From Candidatus Nanoarchaeia archaeon (GTDB lineage: Archaea; Nanobdellota; Nanobdellia; Woesearchaeales; SKIA01): DNA of 64,000 nucleotides. Location: NCBI GenBank assembly GCA_028279685.1, contig JANQNG010000029.1, forward strand, positions 1-64,000, in the 5' to 3' direction. Shown one piece after another: positions 23,519-32,933 of the stretch. Within the stretch, counting starts at the first letter, position 1, and each line of letters opens with the position of its first letter. A model generated the notes under the pieces. That model was not told the DNA's origin and searched no databases. It saw only the letters and a list, made by a program, of their open reading frames with translations. Made by a program: the position numbers and the translations under genes.

Positions 23519-23759
23519 ATGAAAAAAAGCCCAATATGTACCAAACGACTTATACAAAGTTTGTTATGAAACAGAAATTAATGGAGAAGTTGAGCAACTT
23601 ACTATTTTTATCCAAGCTATGGGAGAATATGAAATAAAAGAAGCATTAAAAGATACTGCATCTCCTGATGGTCAAACGCCAAGAAAATTAGTTAGTTTTG
23701 AAAAAGTCAAAGAAGAATTAATTCTTAGTCGCATGACTTTGGATAAATTATTACATTAG
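23519..23759 (+). pseudogene. Small gene with a frameshift in a run of seven A
   Basis: An ATG at 23519 with GGTGA upstream and a TTTAAATAC box near 23483 is followed by A7. Read literally the frame stops after 16 codons. With six A the frame runs 79 codons as MKKAQYVPNDLYKVCYETEI to the stop at 23759, an acidic small protein. The promoter, ribosome-binding site and open frame suggest a real gene that is recently broken, shifted during expression, or misread in sequencing. Confidence 0.55.
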
Positions 23760-23790
23760 TTTTTTTCTCATATTCTCTACTCGACAGAAT

Positions 23791-23805
23791 TTATCCCTTG
23801 GATAA
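23791..23805 (+). promoter_or_regulatory. Palindromic TTATCCCTTGGATAA site
   Basis: A perfect inverted repeat TTATCC-CTT-GGATAA lies about 37 nt before an ATATAAAA box that serves the Cys-rich gene at 23859. It contains the same TTATCCC core as other promoters of the region. Confidence 0.4.
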
Positions 23806-23858
23806 TTTTTTTTCTTAAACAAAAAAAATATAAAAGCAATCAAATAAAATCATTATAC

Positions 23859-24203
23859 ATGAACTGTCCACTTTACAAAGACTATACAAGAGAATGCCTT
23901 GGAGAAACTGAAGTCCATCCTACAAACATAACTAAAATTATTTTAGATTTTTGCTCGTCTAATAAACACAAAGAATGTCCCTTCTATAAAATGTTAATTG
24001 TAAAAGAAAATATTTGTAAACATATTCAAAAATGTCCTGCATTTGCAAAATTTCAAGATGGTGCATTCCATGCATTTGTAGAAACATCAAATAAATATTG
24101 CACATCAGAAAATCATGCCGAATGTGAAAGATATAAACTGAAAGAAAAAGGTAATGAAGTTCCTACTTGGCTTCATCCCGATGGTAAACATATTAAAGAG
24201 TAG
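23859..24203 (+). CDS. Cys-rich protein, probable metal binding
   Basis: A 114-residue soluble protein with repeated Cys motifs: NCPLYKDYTREC, CSSNKHKECPFYK, CKHIQKCPAFAKF and YCTSENHAECERYKL. Each resembles the Cys-Pro/His-Cys units found in small signalling-linked proteins of anaerobic bacteria and archaea. It may bind iron-sulfur or zinc. No partner is clear; the giant RHS gene follows. Confidence 0.65.
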   Translation: MNCPLYKDYTRECLGETEVHPTNITKIILDFCSSNKHKECPFYKMLIVKENICKHIQKCPAFAKFQDGAFHAFVETSNKYCTSENHAECERYKLKEKGNEVPTWLHPDGKHIKE

Positions 24204-24433
24204 GAACGATAAATATTTCTTTCTTTACTACAAAACGCTTCAGCAAACATCAACATACGTATTATTATTGAATTACATCAACATCTTTAAGAAAATCTTC
24301 TTTTGTAGGTTCATGAATGCAACTTTGGTCACCAAATAGTTGCACTTTTTCTCCCTCTCGAATAGGAAGTTTTTTATAGTTCTTCTCTTAACATAGGATA
24401 ACAATATTATTATTTTAATAAGGGGGGATTGTT
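24204..24433. other. Intergenic region before the RHS gene
   Basis: This holds a hairpin GCAACT...AGTTGC with inner TTGG/CCAA (about 24318-24342), followed by a T-rich stretch, and a TTTTTATAG box (about 24371) that may drive the RHS gene, which has GGGGGGA before its ATG. The minus strand reads KVQLFGDQSCIHEPTKEDFL over the hairpin, without a start codon, possibly a decayed gene end. Confidence 0.3.
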
Positions 24434-27400
24434 ATGAATGCAAATAGCGGTAGCTGGGTTAAAAAAATAGTATGTGTTCTTGTTGTTTTGTTAATGATTT
24501 CAAGTCCTGTTGTTTTAGCAGACACTATTTCTGAAGGTGATGCTAAACATGACTTTTCTAATGGTTTTGGTGGAGCGGATATGCCATTTCATATGGATAA
24601 TCCTGAACAAACAACGTTTGAGTCTTTGAATCTTCCCAAAGACATTGTCGATCCATTTACCGGCCAAGTTTCATTCCCCATATCCTTATTTAGTGTAGAT
24701 GGTGTTAACAATCTAGGACTATCGCTTAGTTTATCGTATTCAAGTAATTACGATACGGATCATCAAGGTTCTGAATCACAATATGCTGGACTAGGTTGGT
24801 CTTTGAACGCTGGTGGCGCAATTAGTATTAATACAAAAGGCACAGCTGTTTTCTCAGACGATGAATATTCAATAGGAGGCAAAGAACTTATCCCAGATGC
24901 TCAAGGCGCCAGCACATTTCATCTAAGAACTCATAACAGATATACATATGAACAAATATCACCTTACCAATGGATTGTTACAGATACCTCTGGAAATCAA
25001 TATCATTACGGCTCTGCAACTGGAGGCTCTGGTGTGCTTAAAATGCCAGTTGTAAACGGCATGGTAGTTGATAACTCTGTTTACTCTCCCCAAGCATCAG
25101 GAGTTCCTGTAACACTTTATTTGACAAAAGTCAATGATATCACTAGTAATAATGCCATAATATATGAATACGAAGAAGAGTTGCATAATGGTTTTGTCAA
25201 TAATCTTCGATTATCGAAAATCAGTGATGAATTTGGCAGATGGATTCAATTTTCATATCTGGCACTTAGCGATGCATATTATTTCGATACCAATAAATGG
25301 CAAGGCTCTTCAATTAGTGCCTATGCGACGGGAACTAGCCCTAGCGTCGTGGAGACAGCCTCACTCTACGGTCCTACAGGTCTAGTGCAAAAATACACAT
25401 TTGCCTACACCAATAGTGTTCCTAATGATTACGGAACATCATTTAAGATGCTTAGTAGTTTAACATCAGGAGATTTAACGTACACATTCACTTACTATCA
25501 AGGAACTGATTATAGAGCAAATAAGCTAGGATCTGTTGTAGGTCCTACTGGCGCATCTATCACTTTCAATTACGCTATGGATAATGCTGAAATGACCATT
25601 GCTAGCTCAAGTGCAGGTCCTACTGTTGAAACTATTGTACCAGGACCTTCTTATGTACTCGGTCAAACAGGTGCTACTATTGTTGAGTTGGATTGGGACG
25701 GTCGTGTTTGGCGTGAAAAGGAAGTACCTTTGTTTAGTGTTGCTGCTGAAGATCATGAAGTGCTTACCTTTAATGATCATGTGATGGGCGTAACTCTTAT
25801 GGGTGAAGAACCTATGGAAGAGCTGTGGCAAAAGCTCTTCTTGCCAGCATCTGATGTTGCAGGAAGTTGTGAGGATTCACTGAATTATAACCAAATGTGG
25901 GGAGGTCCTGCAGGTATGGGTAACATACTCTGCCCAGAAGAATATGGGCCGCATAACATGAAATATTATCCCAAAGAAGCATATACTTCCGTTATTGTAG
26001 ACGTCGCGAAAAAAGATCTGGAATCTGAAGCATGGCAAAATATTGGTTCTGAAATTATTACTCCAGGAGCAGGCGCTGACAAGTTAAAAGTTATTGAAGT
26101 CAAAAAAGGCAATGGATTTGTTGGCATTATTACACAGAGTATTACAACTGATTATCAACATCCTGCTCTGCCTGAAAGTGAGATCTATGGAAAGGAAGCA
26201 GATCCCGAATCTTTTATTAAGGCACATATAATCTATGTAGACTCTGAGGGTTTGTTACAATATGAAACAAAAGAATTTCCGCGATACCGAGGATGGATGG
26301 TTCCAGAACGATTACGATCAAATAGCCATGTGCCATTAGCTGCTAATGATTATTTGGCGCAGCATGGTGTTGACAATACTGGAGCAAATGAGGCAGTGTA
26401 CGCAGACTTAAGGCCTGTGTTTACAGACAGAGTTGCTATCGGCAATAATCATATTGTGTATTATAGGCTTGATCCTGCCGGTTGTTTTTTAGTAAAAGAA
26501 TGTGAAGGTGAAGATTGTCATTTTGAAGATCAATTCGGTGAAGGAGTACAATTCGAAAACAATGGTTACATGGCTGCTGCATTTTGTCCTCCTGTTAAAT
26601 ATGTTGATGAACTAGGTGACGTTTTTACTCCAGCCCCTGGAGAAACTATTACCTTTTGGTCGCCATGGAATAGGTATGGTAGACGTGTCAGTGGAGGTGA
26701 CGACACTAATTTACGCCATGATGAAGGCGCTGTTATTGCGCTTAATGTTCCTAAATATTATGGTGCGCAAATTATTGGCGTAGATGTGTTCAATGGTGAT
26801 GGCTTTGACGAAATCTCTTTAGAAGAGTATAACGAAGACTATTTTATTCCTGTTGAAAACAATGAGCCTATTGTAAGCTTCACTGATGATTCCATTATCT
26901 TTTCCACAACGTACACAACAACATACGATGATTGGCAGCAAGCAATGATGAATTGCGGAGAAGGCTGCAGCGGTGCAAGTTTCCAAGAAAGTTTAAGCAC
27001 GGGAAGTAAATCAAGAATTATTACATTCAAGTACAAAGGCATTACCACTACTGATGCATTTGACAGAGAAGATATTGAAAAAGCAGAACTTGCAGAAGAT
27101 GTAGAAGTGATTAATAAGTGTGATTGGTATGCTGAAAAAGGTTACGTCGGGGAAACTTGGGAAAGTTGTGATCAATCATGGCATTGTTTAACCGAAGACG
27201 GTGCCAATTGGTATGGTGAAGCTTTTGGCAATATGGGTTATAGTTCTTTATACCCTCCTACAAGCGATAGGCTTTCTCAAGTAAAATATCTATCTGGCCA
27301 GGAACCTAGCGATTTCAAATATCATTTTACTCCTGCCGAATTTTTAGAATGTCCAGGACTCGGCTATAATTGCAGAGCCGAAATTACAACAGATATGTGT

Positions 27401-30400
27401 AATGCTGGTGCTGTAAATCCTGCAAATTGTAATGGCGAAACATTTTATGAATTTCCAGTTAACGATGCTTGTGAAGTTGATTATGGTAATGGTGATGTAT
27501 GGGAATGTCCAAGAATGGACCCTGAAATGCCAACAACTTCAGATTATCGTTGCGCAGGAGGATCATGTACTTATGTAATGTATGCTCCAATTGTACGTAC
27601 AGATGTTTATGATCAATGTGTTCCTGGAGATCCAGCTGCACCATTAGTGTTCGCTACTGGCAGCGCAACTGATGCTGTATGTGCTGGTAGTGTAGGTTCA
27701 CCAATTTATAGCACATTCACAGCGTATTCTGGTTATGACTTCCCTGATTGTAATCCTACAGAGAATTTTCCAGATTGTTGGAGACCTGTACGAGATTTAA
27801 TTCAGGAATTAGTTGATGAATTGCATGAATGTTTGGAACTTCAGCAACAGGATCCTGAGAATCATGATTGTACTGATGATATTGAAGCAGCTAACCAGGA
27901 AATTGCTACTGCTCGCACGAATGCACTAGATTGTATTGCTGCTGCTTGGCTAACATTTGACATTAACTGCGCTAGTTGTAATCCTGGTACTCTGCCTGAG
28001 TGTTTCGAAGGTGCAGAAGGTGTTTATCCATATGCTACTGATTTAATTGAGGCTAACTGGGATATTGAGCAACCATCATCTACTCTCGTATGGATGTATG
28101 ATCCAAATGGTGTTGGAGGAGGCGTAATACCTGGATTTACTTATTTTACCACAAGAAATAGAGGAAGAAATTATTGGTTTGATTATTATCGGATTGGAGG
28201 ACATCATCCTGCCACTGGAAGTTATGGAGCTGAAACTTGTAGGGCATATTCATTGTATGAAGATCATGTTAGCCCTGAAGGTTATATTGTTGGCGGTGCT
28301 TGGAATCCTCCACCAGAGGAAGAGTTAGAAGGTGCAGGTATAGATGAATGGATGTGGCCTGAAGGAGTTTCACAACGTTCATTTGAAAAACCAGATTGTT
28401 ACTTCGGTACATTAACTCCAGTATATGCTTCTGGTCATTATTTTGTTGACACGGATAGTGCTACAGTTGATCATAGTACAAACAGACTTGATTGCAGTCT
28501 TAAACGTACTATTGAATCTAGTCCCTATGCAGGTTCCTTATTTTTGAATACTAATGTAGATCATTATATGGTTAATGCACAAGGCTATGCTGATGACTCT
28601 ACAACGAAGGTTTATCCTGCAGGCACTAATGGTTTTGTTGTGTTGAATAAACAAGCTGAAGTTGAAGACAGCAACGTTCATTATTATGTGTTCAATAATC
28701 AAGGAGAATTTTCTCTTAAGGATGTGGTGCTCAGTAGTGCTAACTCTGCAGAAGTTGGAGATGATTTCTTTGTTGTAAATAATGCAGGTGGAGAATCGGT
28801 GGTGTATAATGCTCCCAGACCGCAAGGTGAAGGCGCACCAACAGGAACAATATTCACGGCAAATGCTGATAAAGGAATGGGTGCTTTATTCAACACTTTT
28901 GTAGGCACGGCAAATAATAATTTAGTATATGCTGTGCATAACCCAAGAACAAAACAACCAACCAACAACGCTGTTGTTGTTGACGAAGTTATTATTGATG
29001 ATGGTGTGCAGAGAACGTTATCGTATGAATACATTGACGGTAAGCTTGACAAATACTCTGTATTGCCTCAATTCCAAAGAGCTATTGTTACTCTTGTTAG
29101 TGGTGGACAAACCATAAGTAAGACAGAGTATGATTTCTATAACGGTGTTGTTGAACAAGCTCTTGACGTTACTGGTTTTACTGCTCTGGCTGCTGCTGAT
29201 AAGCCCTTAGCTGCGAATATTATTGCGGGCAAACCTATCCAAGTAGTAAGTAAATATCCTGATAATGATTTGTCTTCTAAAACAGAATACAGCTATGAAA
29301 TTTTATCTGCTCTTGCTGATAGAGCATTTGAAGTAAGAACCACACAGAAAATAGAAACCATTTACGAAGGTCAAAACGATTTATCTAAAACAACAAACTA
29401 TGAATATTCAGATGTTACTGGACTGCCAAGTCATATCTCTATGACTGGTGGTGCTTATACGAAGCACACCTATACAGAATATGCTGCTGAAGAAGATCCA
29501 AACCATCAATGGTTTTTAGCCAACAATGTTTTAACCGCAGTACATGAACAAACACTTTCTGGTGATCAACAACATGGAGACCGAATAACACAAATAACAT
29601 ATCATGCAACAGGACCTCATTTGCCTTCCGCTATTTATGTGGATAACGATCTTGTTGCTGAATTTGTGACGTATGATGGAAAAGGCCGTGTTACTGAAGT
29701 TGCCAATGAAGCAGGAATCACCTACAACTTTGTATATGATAATACTGTTAATCCAACGAGTGTGACTAGCGGTATTTATACAACAGGCCATACCTATAAT
29801 GATCGTGGCCAGACTGTCACAGTCACGGACTATAACAGTGATACAACTACGTATACCTATGATGGCCTTGGTCGTTTGACTAGTATGTTAATGCCTGGCG
29901 AGGTTACTCCTGCATTTACTGTTGATTATTTTGTCGATCATACTGGTGCTAACAATAAGATTGTGACTACAACCAATTTTGATGCTGAAACCAGTTCTAC
30001 TACCACTTCAAATATGGATTCTGGAGGGAGAGTTTTATTGAGTGAACATTCTGATGGAGTGAACGCCTATTGTACTCGATCCTCCTACTCTGTATTTGGT
30101 GTTGAAGAGAAGTCTACGTATTCTGTTGCCGCTTGTATAGGAATGCATTTGCCAACCACATATAGCTATGAAGTTGGTCCGCAAGGTAGATTGCTTTCAA
30201 TGTGGCTTCCAGACAATTCAGAAATAACACATGAGTATGAGATTGATGAAGTTTTAGATTTGTTTGTTACTCGTGTTATTGATCCTTTGAATAGAGTAAC
30301 AGAATCGTACTCAAATATGTTAGGATTGACCGAACAAGTTGTGCAACCAGATGATACTGTTATTGAAAGTGAACATAATGTGTTTGATGAAGTCATTACT

Positions 30401-32878
30401 GTTACTGATGCCCGTGATTTAGAAAAAAACATTGAGTATGACAATCGCGGAAGAGTTACGAGTACATCGCATCCCGATACATCAACTATGTTTACACAAT
30501 ACAATGAATATGGCGTTGATTCCATACAAGGACCTAATAGAAATGTCGATTATGACTACGATACAGTATTAGGAAGGCTCTTAAGCTTGGATTACGACAA
30601 TGAAGGAACGACTTACAATAACGCAATCCATACAAGAGAGTATCATTATGATGATTACCCTGGCGGGGCTAATTGTCCTAATGGTATTGGTAGAGTATGT
30701 CAAATAGAAGATACGTTCTACGAACCTGTTCCTGCAAAGTATAGAGAACGCTTCATGTATGATGATAGAGGCAGAGTGAGCTCTGAACAGATAAGGATGA
30801 CTGTGAAGCTGCCAAATAATCAAGAGGAAGTGTTCACAAAGGTTATACAATATACCTATGACAACCAAGATAATTTGATAAGTGAATCTATTGATGGTGG
30901 AGATTTATTCTTTGATTATGACGCTTTTAATAGGCTAAAATTCATCAAGTATGGTGATTTCACAGCAGTAACTTATGACTATTTGGATAATGACAATCCT
31001 ATGTCTAGAACAGATCGAAATACCGGTGACGGTATTAGTACAGCATATACTTATGATGATGAGCGAGGATGGATAACCGGTATGAGCAATAACTTATTCT
31101 CATATAGCTATTCATCTTATGATAGTGTAGGTAATTTGTTGCAAATGTCTAAGCCAGGAACGTTAGGTACTGCTTCTTTCACGTATGATGATATGGATAA
31201 GATATCAACCGCACACTCTGATTTGTATGATTTCCAATCAGGCACAAGAAACTATTTATACGATGACAACGGAAATAGAGAACGAGCAGAAGGTTATACG
31301 TACAATATTGACACGCTCTCTAATCGTGTACTGGGCATTGATGATATTAACAATGCTGCTCGTGGCCCAGAACAAGTATCATACATCTATGACGCACATG
31401 GTAATGTACAGTCAAGAATTGAAGTCGATGATCTAATAACTACGACATACACTTACGAGTATGACCCGAACAATAAACTCATTAGAGTTATTGGAGAATC
31501 AAATGCAAATACAATACTAGAAGAAGTGTATTGGAATAATGGTGCTGGACAGCGTATAGTGAAGAGTCAATTTGATTTGGTTAATACAGAGTATGATTAT
31601 ACTTTGTATTGGTACGATGCCTTCGGTCAGTTGATTGCAGAAACAACATTTACTGCTGACCAATTCGGCAATATTGTCGGTGATGAATTAGACACGTATT
31701 ATATGTATGCAGGATTGAACAGAGTTGCAAAGATGTGTTCAGATTACTGTACAGGTAATGTACGTTATTTCCACAGTGATCATTTAGGTAGCAGCAGCGT
31801 AGTTACTGACAATAATGGTGCTACGGTATGGAGCTCAGAGTATCTGCCTTTTGGTATGATGGATTCCACAACAGGCACAGAAGACAATGAATATGCATAC
31901 ACAGGAAAAGAATATGATGGTGACACAGGACTGTATTATTACGGTGCAAGACATTATGATCCCTTAATTGGAAGATTTATGAGTGTTGATGGTGTTGATC
32001 CAACGCCAAATCCGTACAGTTATGTAAGCAATAATCCTATGAAATATATTGATCCAACAGGGAATGTTGGTGAAGGCGCCGGAAGTGTTTTTTATGGTAG
32101 TAGCTATGTTTCTCAAGAGGCACGTGTAACTGCTAATACTCAAATGACTGACTTTGCAAAAGGTTCTGTTGAAGTAGCTCTAGATACCTATGGTGATGCA
32201 TTCGCTTTAGCTACAGGAAAATCTGTATTTGGAGAGGATGTAGGCAGAGGTTGGGCTGCTGCAGGTCTTGTTATCCCCATTGCAAGTGGATCGAGTATGA
32301 ACCGAGCTATAAGGAAAATAATTAAAGCATGGAAAAGCGAAGAATACGCAGATTATAGTTGGAAAAAGGCTATGGACGGTGAGTTTGGCATAAACAAGGT
32401 TTATAAACATATGCTCTCTTATCTTGAGAAGGCAGGGAGGACTGGAAAACTTTATCATGGAATGAGTCTATATGACAAAGATGTTCAGAAAATATTAAAA
32501 GAAGGAAGAGCACCATTAGGAACTGTCAAGCACGGTTCATTGAGAAAAAACCTAGAATTTGTTGTTAATAGAAAATTTACTGATATTAATAATTTAAAAG
32601 ATTATCAAATTGGCTTAAAACTTGATGACTTTCATCACGATCTCCCTTATGATAGCCCTTTAATCTCATTAACAACAAGCGAAGGAATAGCAACTACTTG
32701 GGCTAAAGGCATGTCTGGCTTTAGTGATAAAAACCCTTATCTTCTTGAAATTGATATGACAAAATTGAATAATAAAATAATTAGTCATAGGCATCCGGGC
32801 GTAGGTGAATTTAACACTATGGGTAGAATTATGCCAAGTGCAATCACAGATATTCGTAAACTTGATATAGGTAGATAA
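24434..32878 (+). CDS. Giant secreted RHS-repeat protein with C-terminal toxin-like domain
   Basis: 2814 residues. A signal peptide (1-29) leads to an RHS/SpvB-type N-terminal domain (about 45-400, with YAGLGWSLNAGG). A region rich in Cys and acidic residues follows (about 470-1370). YD/RHS repeats run from about 1700 to 2500, and the RHS core closes with GLYYYGARHYDPLIGRF and NPMKYIDPTG (near 2543). Such proteins form a shell that encloses and releases a C-terminal toxin. The last 270 residues contain LYHGMS (near 2675), LISLTTSEGIATTW (2744-2757) and GEFNTMGRIMP (Glu2792), a pattern like ADP-ribosyltransferases. No immunity gene is evident next to it. Confidence 0.85.
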   Translation: MNANSGSWVKKIVCVLVVLLMISSPVVLADTISEGDAKHDFSNGFGGADMPFHMDNPEQTTFESLNLPKDIVDPFTGQVSFPISLFSVDGVNNLGLSLSLSYSSNYDTDHQGSESQYAGLGWSLNAGGAISINTKGTAVFSDDEYSIGGKELIPDAQGASTFHLRTHNRYTYEQISPYQWIVTDTSGNQYHYGSATGGSGVLKMPVVNGMVVDNSVYSPQASGVPVTLYLTKVNDITSNNAIIYEYEEELHNGFVNNLRLSKISDEFGRWIQFSYLALSDAYYFDTNKWQGSSISAYATGTSPSVVETASLYGPTGLVQKYTFAYTNSVPNDYGTSFKMLSSLTSGDLTYTFTYYQGTDYRANKLGSVVGPTGASITFNYAMDNAEMTIASSSAGPTVETIVPGPSYVLGQTGATIVELDWDGRVWREKEVPLFSVAAEDHEVLTFNDHVMGVTLMGEEPMEELWQKLFLPASDVAGSCEDSLNYNQMWGGPAGMGNILCPEEYGPHNMKYYPKEAYTSVIVDVAKKDLESEAWQNIGSEIITPGAGADKLKVIEVKKGNGFVGIITQSITTDYQHPALPESEIYGKEADPESFIKAHIIYVDSEGLLQYETKEFPRYRGWMVPERLRSNSHVPLAANDYLAQHGVDNTGANEAVYADLRPVFTDRVAIGNNHIVYYRLDPAGCFLVKECEGEDCHFEDQFGEGVQFENNGYMAAAFCPPVKYVDELGDVFTPAPGETITFWSPWNRYGRRVSGGDDTNLRHDEGAVIALNVPKYYGAQIIGVDVFNGDGFDEISLEEYNEDYFIPVENNEPIVSFTDDSIIFSTTYTTTYDDWQQAMMNCGEGCSGASFQESLSTGSKSRIITFKYKGITTTDAFDREDIEKAELAEDVEVINKCDWYAEKGYVGETWESCDQSWHCLTEDGANWYGEAFGNMGYSSLYPPTSDRLSQVKYLSGQEPSDFKYHFTPAEFLECPGLGYNCRAEITTDMCNAGAVNPANCNGETFYEFPVNDACEVDYGNGDVWECPRMDPEMPTTSDYRCAGGSCTYVMYAPIVRTDVYDQCVPGDPAAPLVFATGSATDAVCAGSVGSPIYSTFTAYSGYDFPDCNPTENFPDCWRPVRDLIQELVDELHECLELQQQDPENHDCTDDIEAANQEIATARTNALDCIAAAWLTFDINCASCNPGTLPECFEGAEGVYPYATDLIEANWDIEQPSSTLVWMYDPNGVGGGVIPGFTYFTTRNRGRNYWFDYYRIGGHHPATGSYGAETCRAYSLYEDHVSPEGYIVGGAWNPPPEEELEGAGIDEWMWPEGVSQRSFEKPDCYFGTLTPVYASGHYFVDTDSATVDHSTNRLDCSLKRTIESSPYAGSLFLNTNVDHYMVNAQGYADDSTTKVYPAGTNGFVVLNKQAEVEDSNVHYYVFNNQGEFSLKDVVLSSANSAEVGDDFFVVNNAGGESVVYNAPRPQGEGAPTGTIFTANADKGMGALFNTFVGTANNNLVYAVHNPRTKQPTNNAVVVDEVIIDDGVQRTLSYEYIDGKLDKYSVLPQFQRAIVTLVSGGQTISKTEYDFYNGVVEQALDVTGFTALAAADKPLAANIIAGKPIQVVSKYPDNDLSSKTEYSYEILSALADRAFEVRTTQKIETIYEGQNDLSKTTNYEYSDVTGLPSHISMTGGAYTKHTYTEYAAEEDPNHQWFLANNVLTAVHEQTLSGDQQHGDRITQITYHATGPHLPSAIYVDNDLVAEFVTYDGKGRVTEVANEAGITYNFVYDNTVNPTSVTSGIYTTGHTYNDRGQTVTVTDYNSDTTTYTYDGLGRLTSMLMPGEVTPAFTVDYFVDHTGANNKIVTTTNFDAETSSTTTSNMDSGGRVLLSEHSDGVNAYCTRSSYSVFGVEEKSTYSVAACIGMHLPTTYSYEVGPQGRLLSMWLPDNSEITHEYEIDEVLDLFVTRVIDPLNRVTESYSNMLGLTEQVVQPDDTVIESEHNVFDEVITVTDARDLEKNIEYDNRGRVTSTSHPDTSTMFTQYNEYGVDSIQGPNRNVDYDYDTVLGRLLSLDYDNEGTTYNNAIHTREYHYDDYPGGANCPNGIGRVCQIEDTFYEPVPAKYRERFMYDDRGRVSSEQIRMTVKLPNNQEEVFTKVIQYTYDNQDNLISESIDGGDLFFDYDAFNRLKFIKYGDFTAVTYDYLDNDNPMSRTDRNTGDGISTAYTYDDERGWITGMSNNLFSYSYSSYDSVGNLLQMSKPGTLGTASFTYDDMDKISTAHSDLYDFQSGTRNYLYDDNGNRERAEGYTYNIDTLSNRVLGIDDINNAARGPEQVSYIYDAHGNVQSRIEVDDLITTTYTYEYDPNNKLIRVIGESNANTILEEVYWNNGAGQRIVKSQFDLVNTEYDYTLYWYDAFGQLIAETTFTADQFGNIVGDELDTYYMYAGLNRVAKMCSDYCTGNVRYFHSDHLGSSSVVTDNNGATVWSSEYLPFGMMDSTTGTEDNEYAYTGKEYDGDTGLYYYGARHYDPLIGRFMSVDGVDPTPNPYSYVSNNPMKYIDPTGNVGEGAGSVFYGSSYVSQEARVTANTQMTDFAKGSVEVALDTYGDAFALATGKSVFGEDVGRGWAAAGLVIPIASGSSMNRAIRKIIKAWKSEEYADYSWKKAMDGEFGINKVYKHMLSYLEKAGRTGKLYHGMSLYDKDVQKILKEGRAPLGTVKHGSLRKNLEFVVNRKFTDINNLKDYQIGLKLDDFHHDLPYDSPLISLTTSEGIATTWAKGMSGFSDKNPYLLEIDMTKLNNKIISHRHPGVGEFNTMGRIMPSAITDIRKLDIGR

Positions 32879-32883
32879 TAACA

Positions 32884-32898
32884 TTTTTTTATTTTTTT
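32884..32898 (+). terminator. T-tract terminator of the RHS gene
   Basis: Two runs of seven T residues separated by one A follow the stop codon by a few bases, a typical archaeal termination signal. Confidence 0.5.
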
Positions 32899-32933
32899 AA
32901 CTTTATTAGAATTGTGTGACTGTTGATGTGCTT

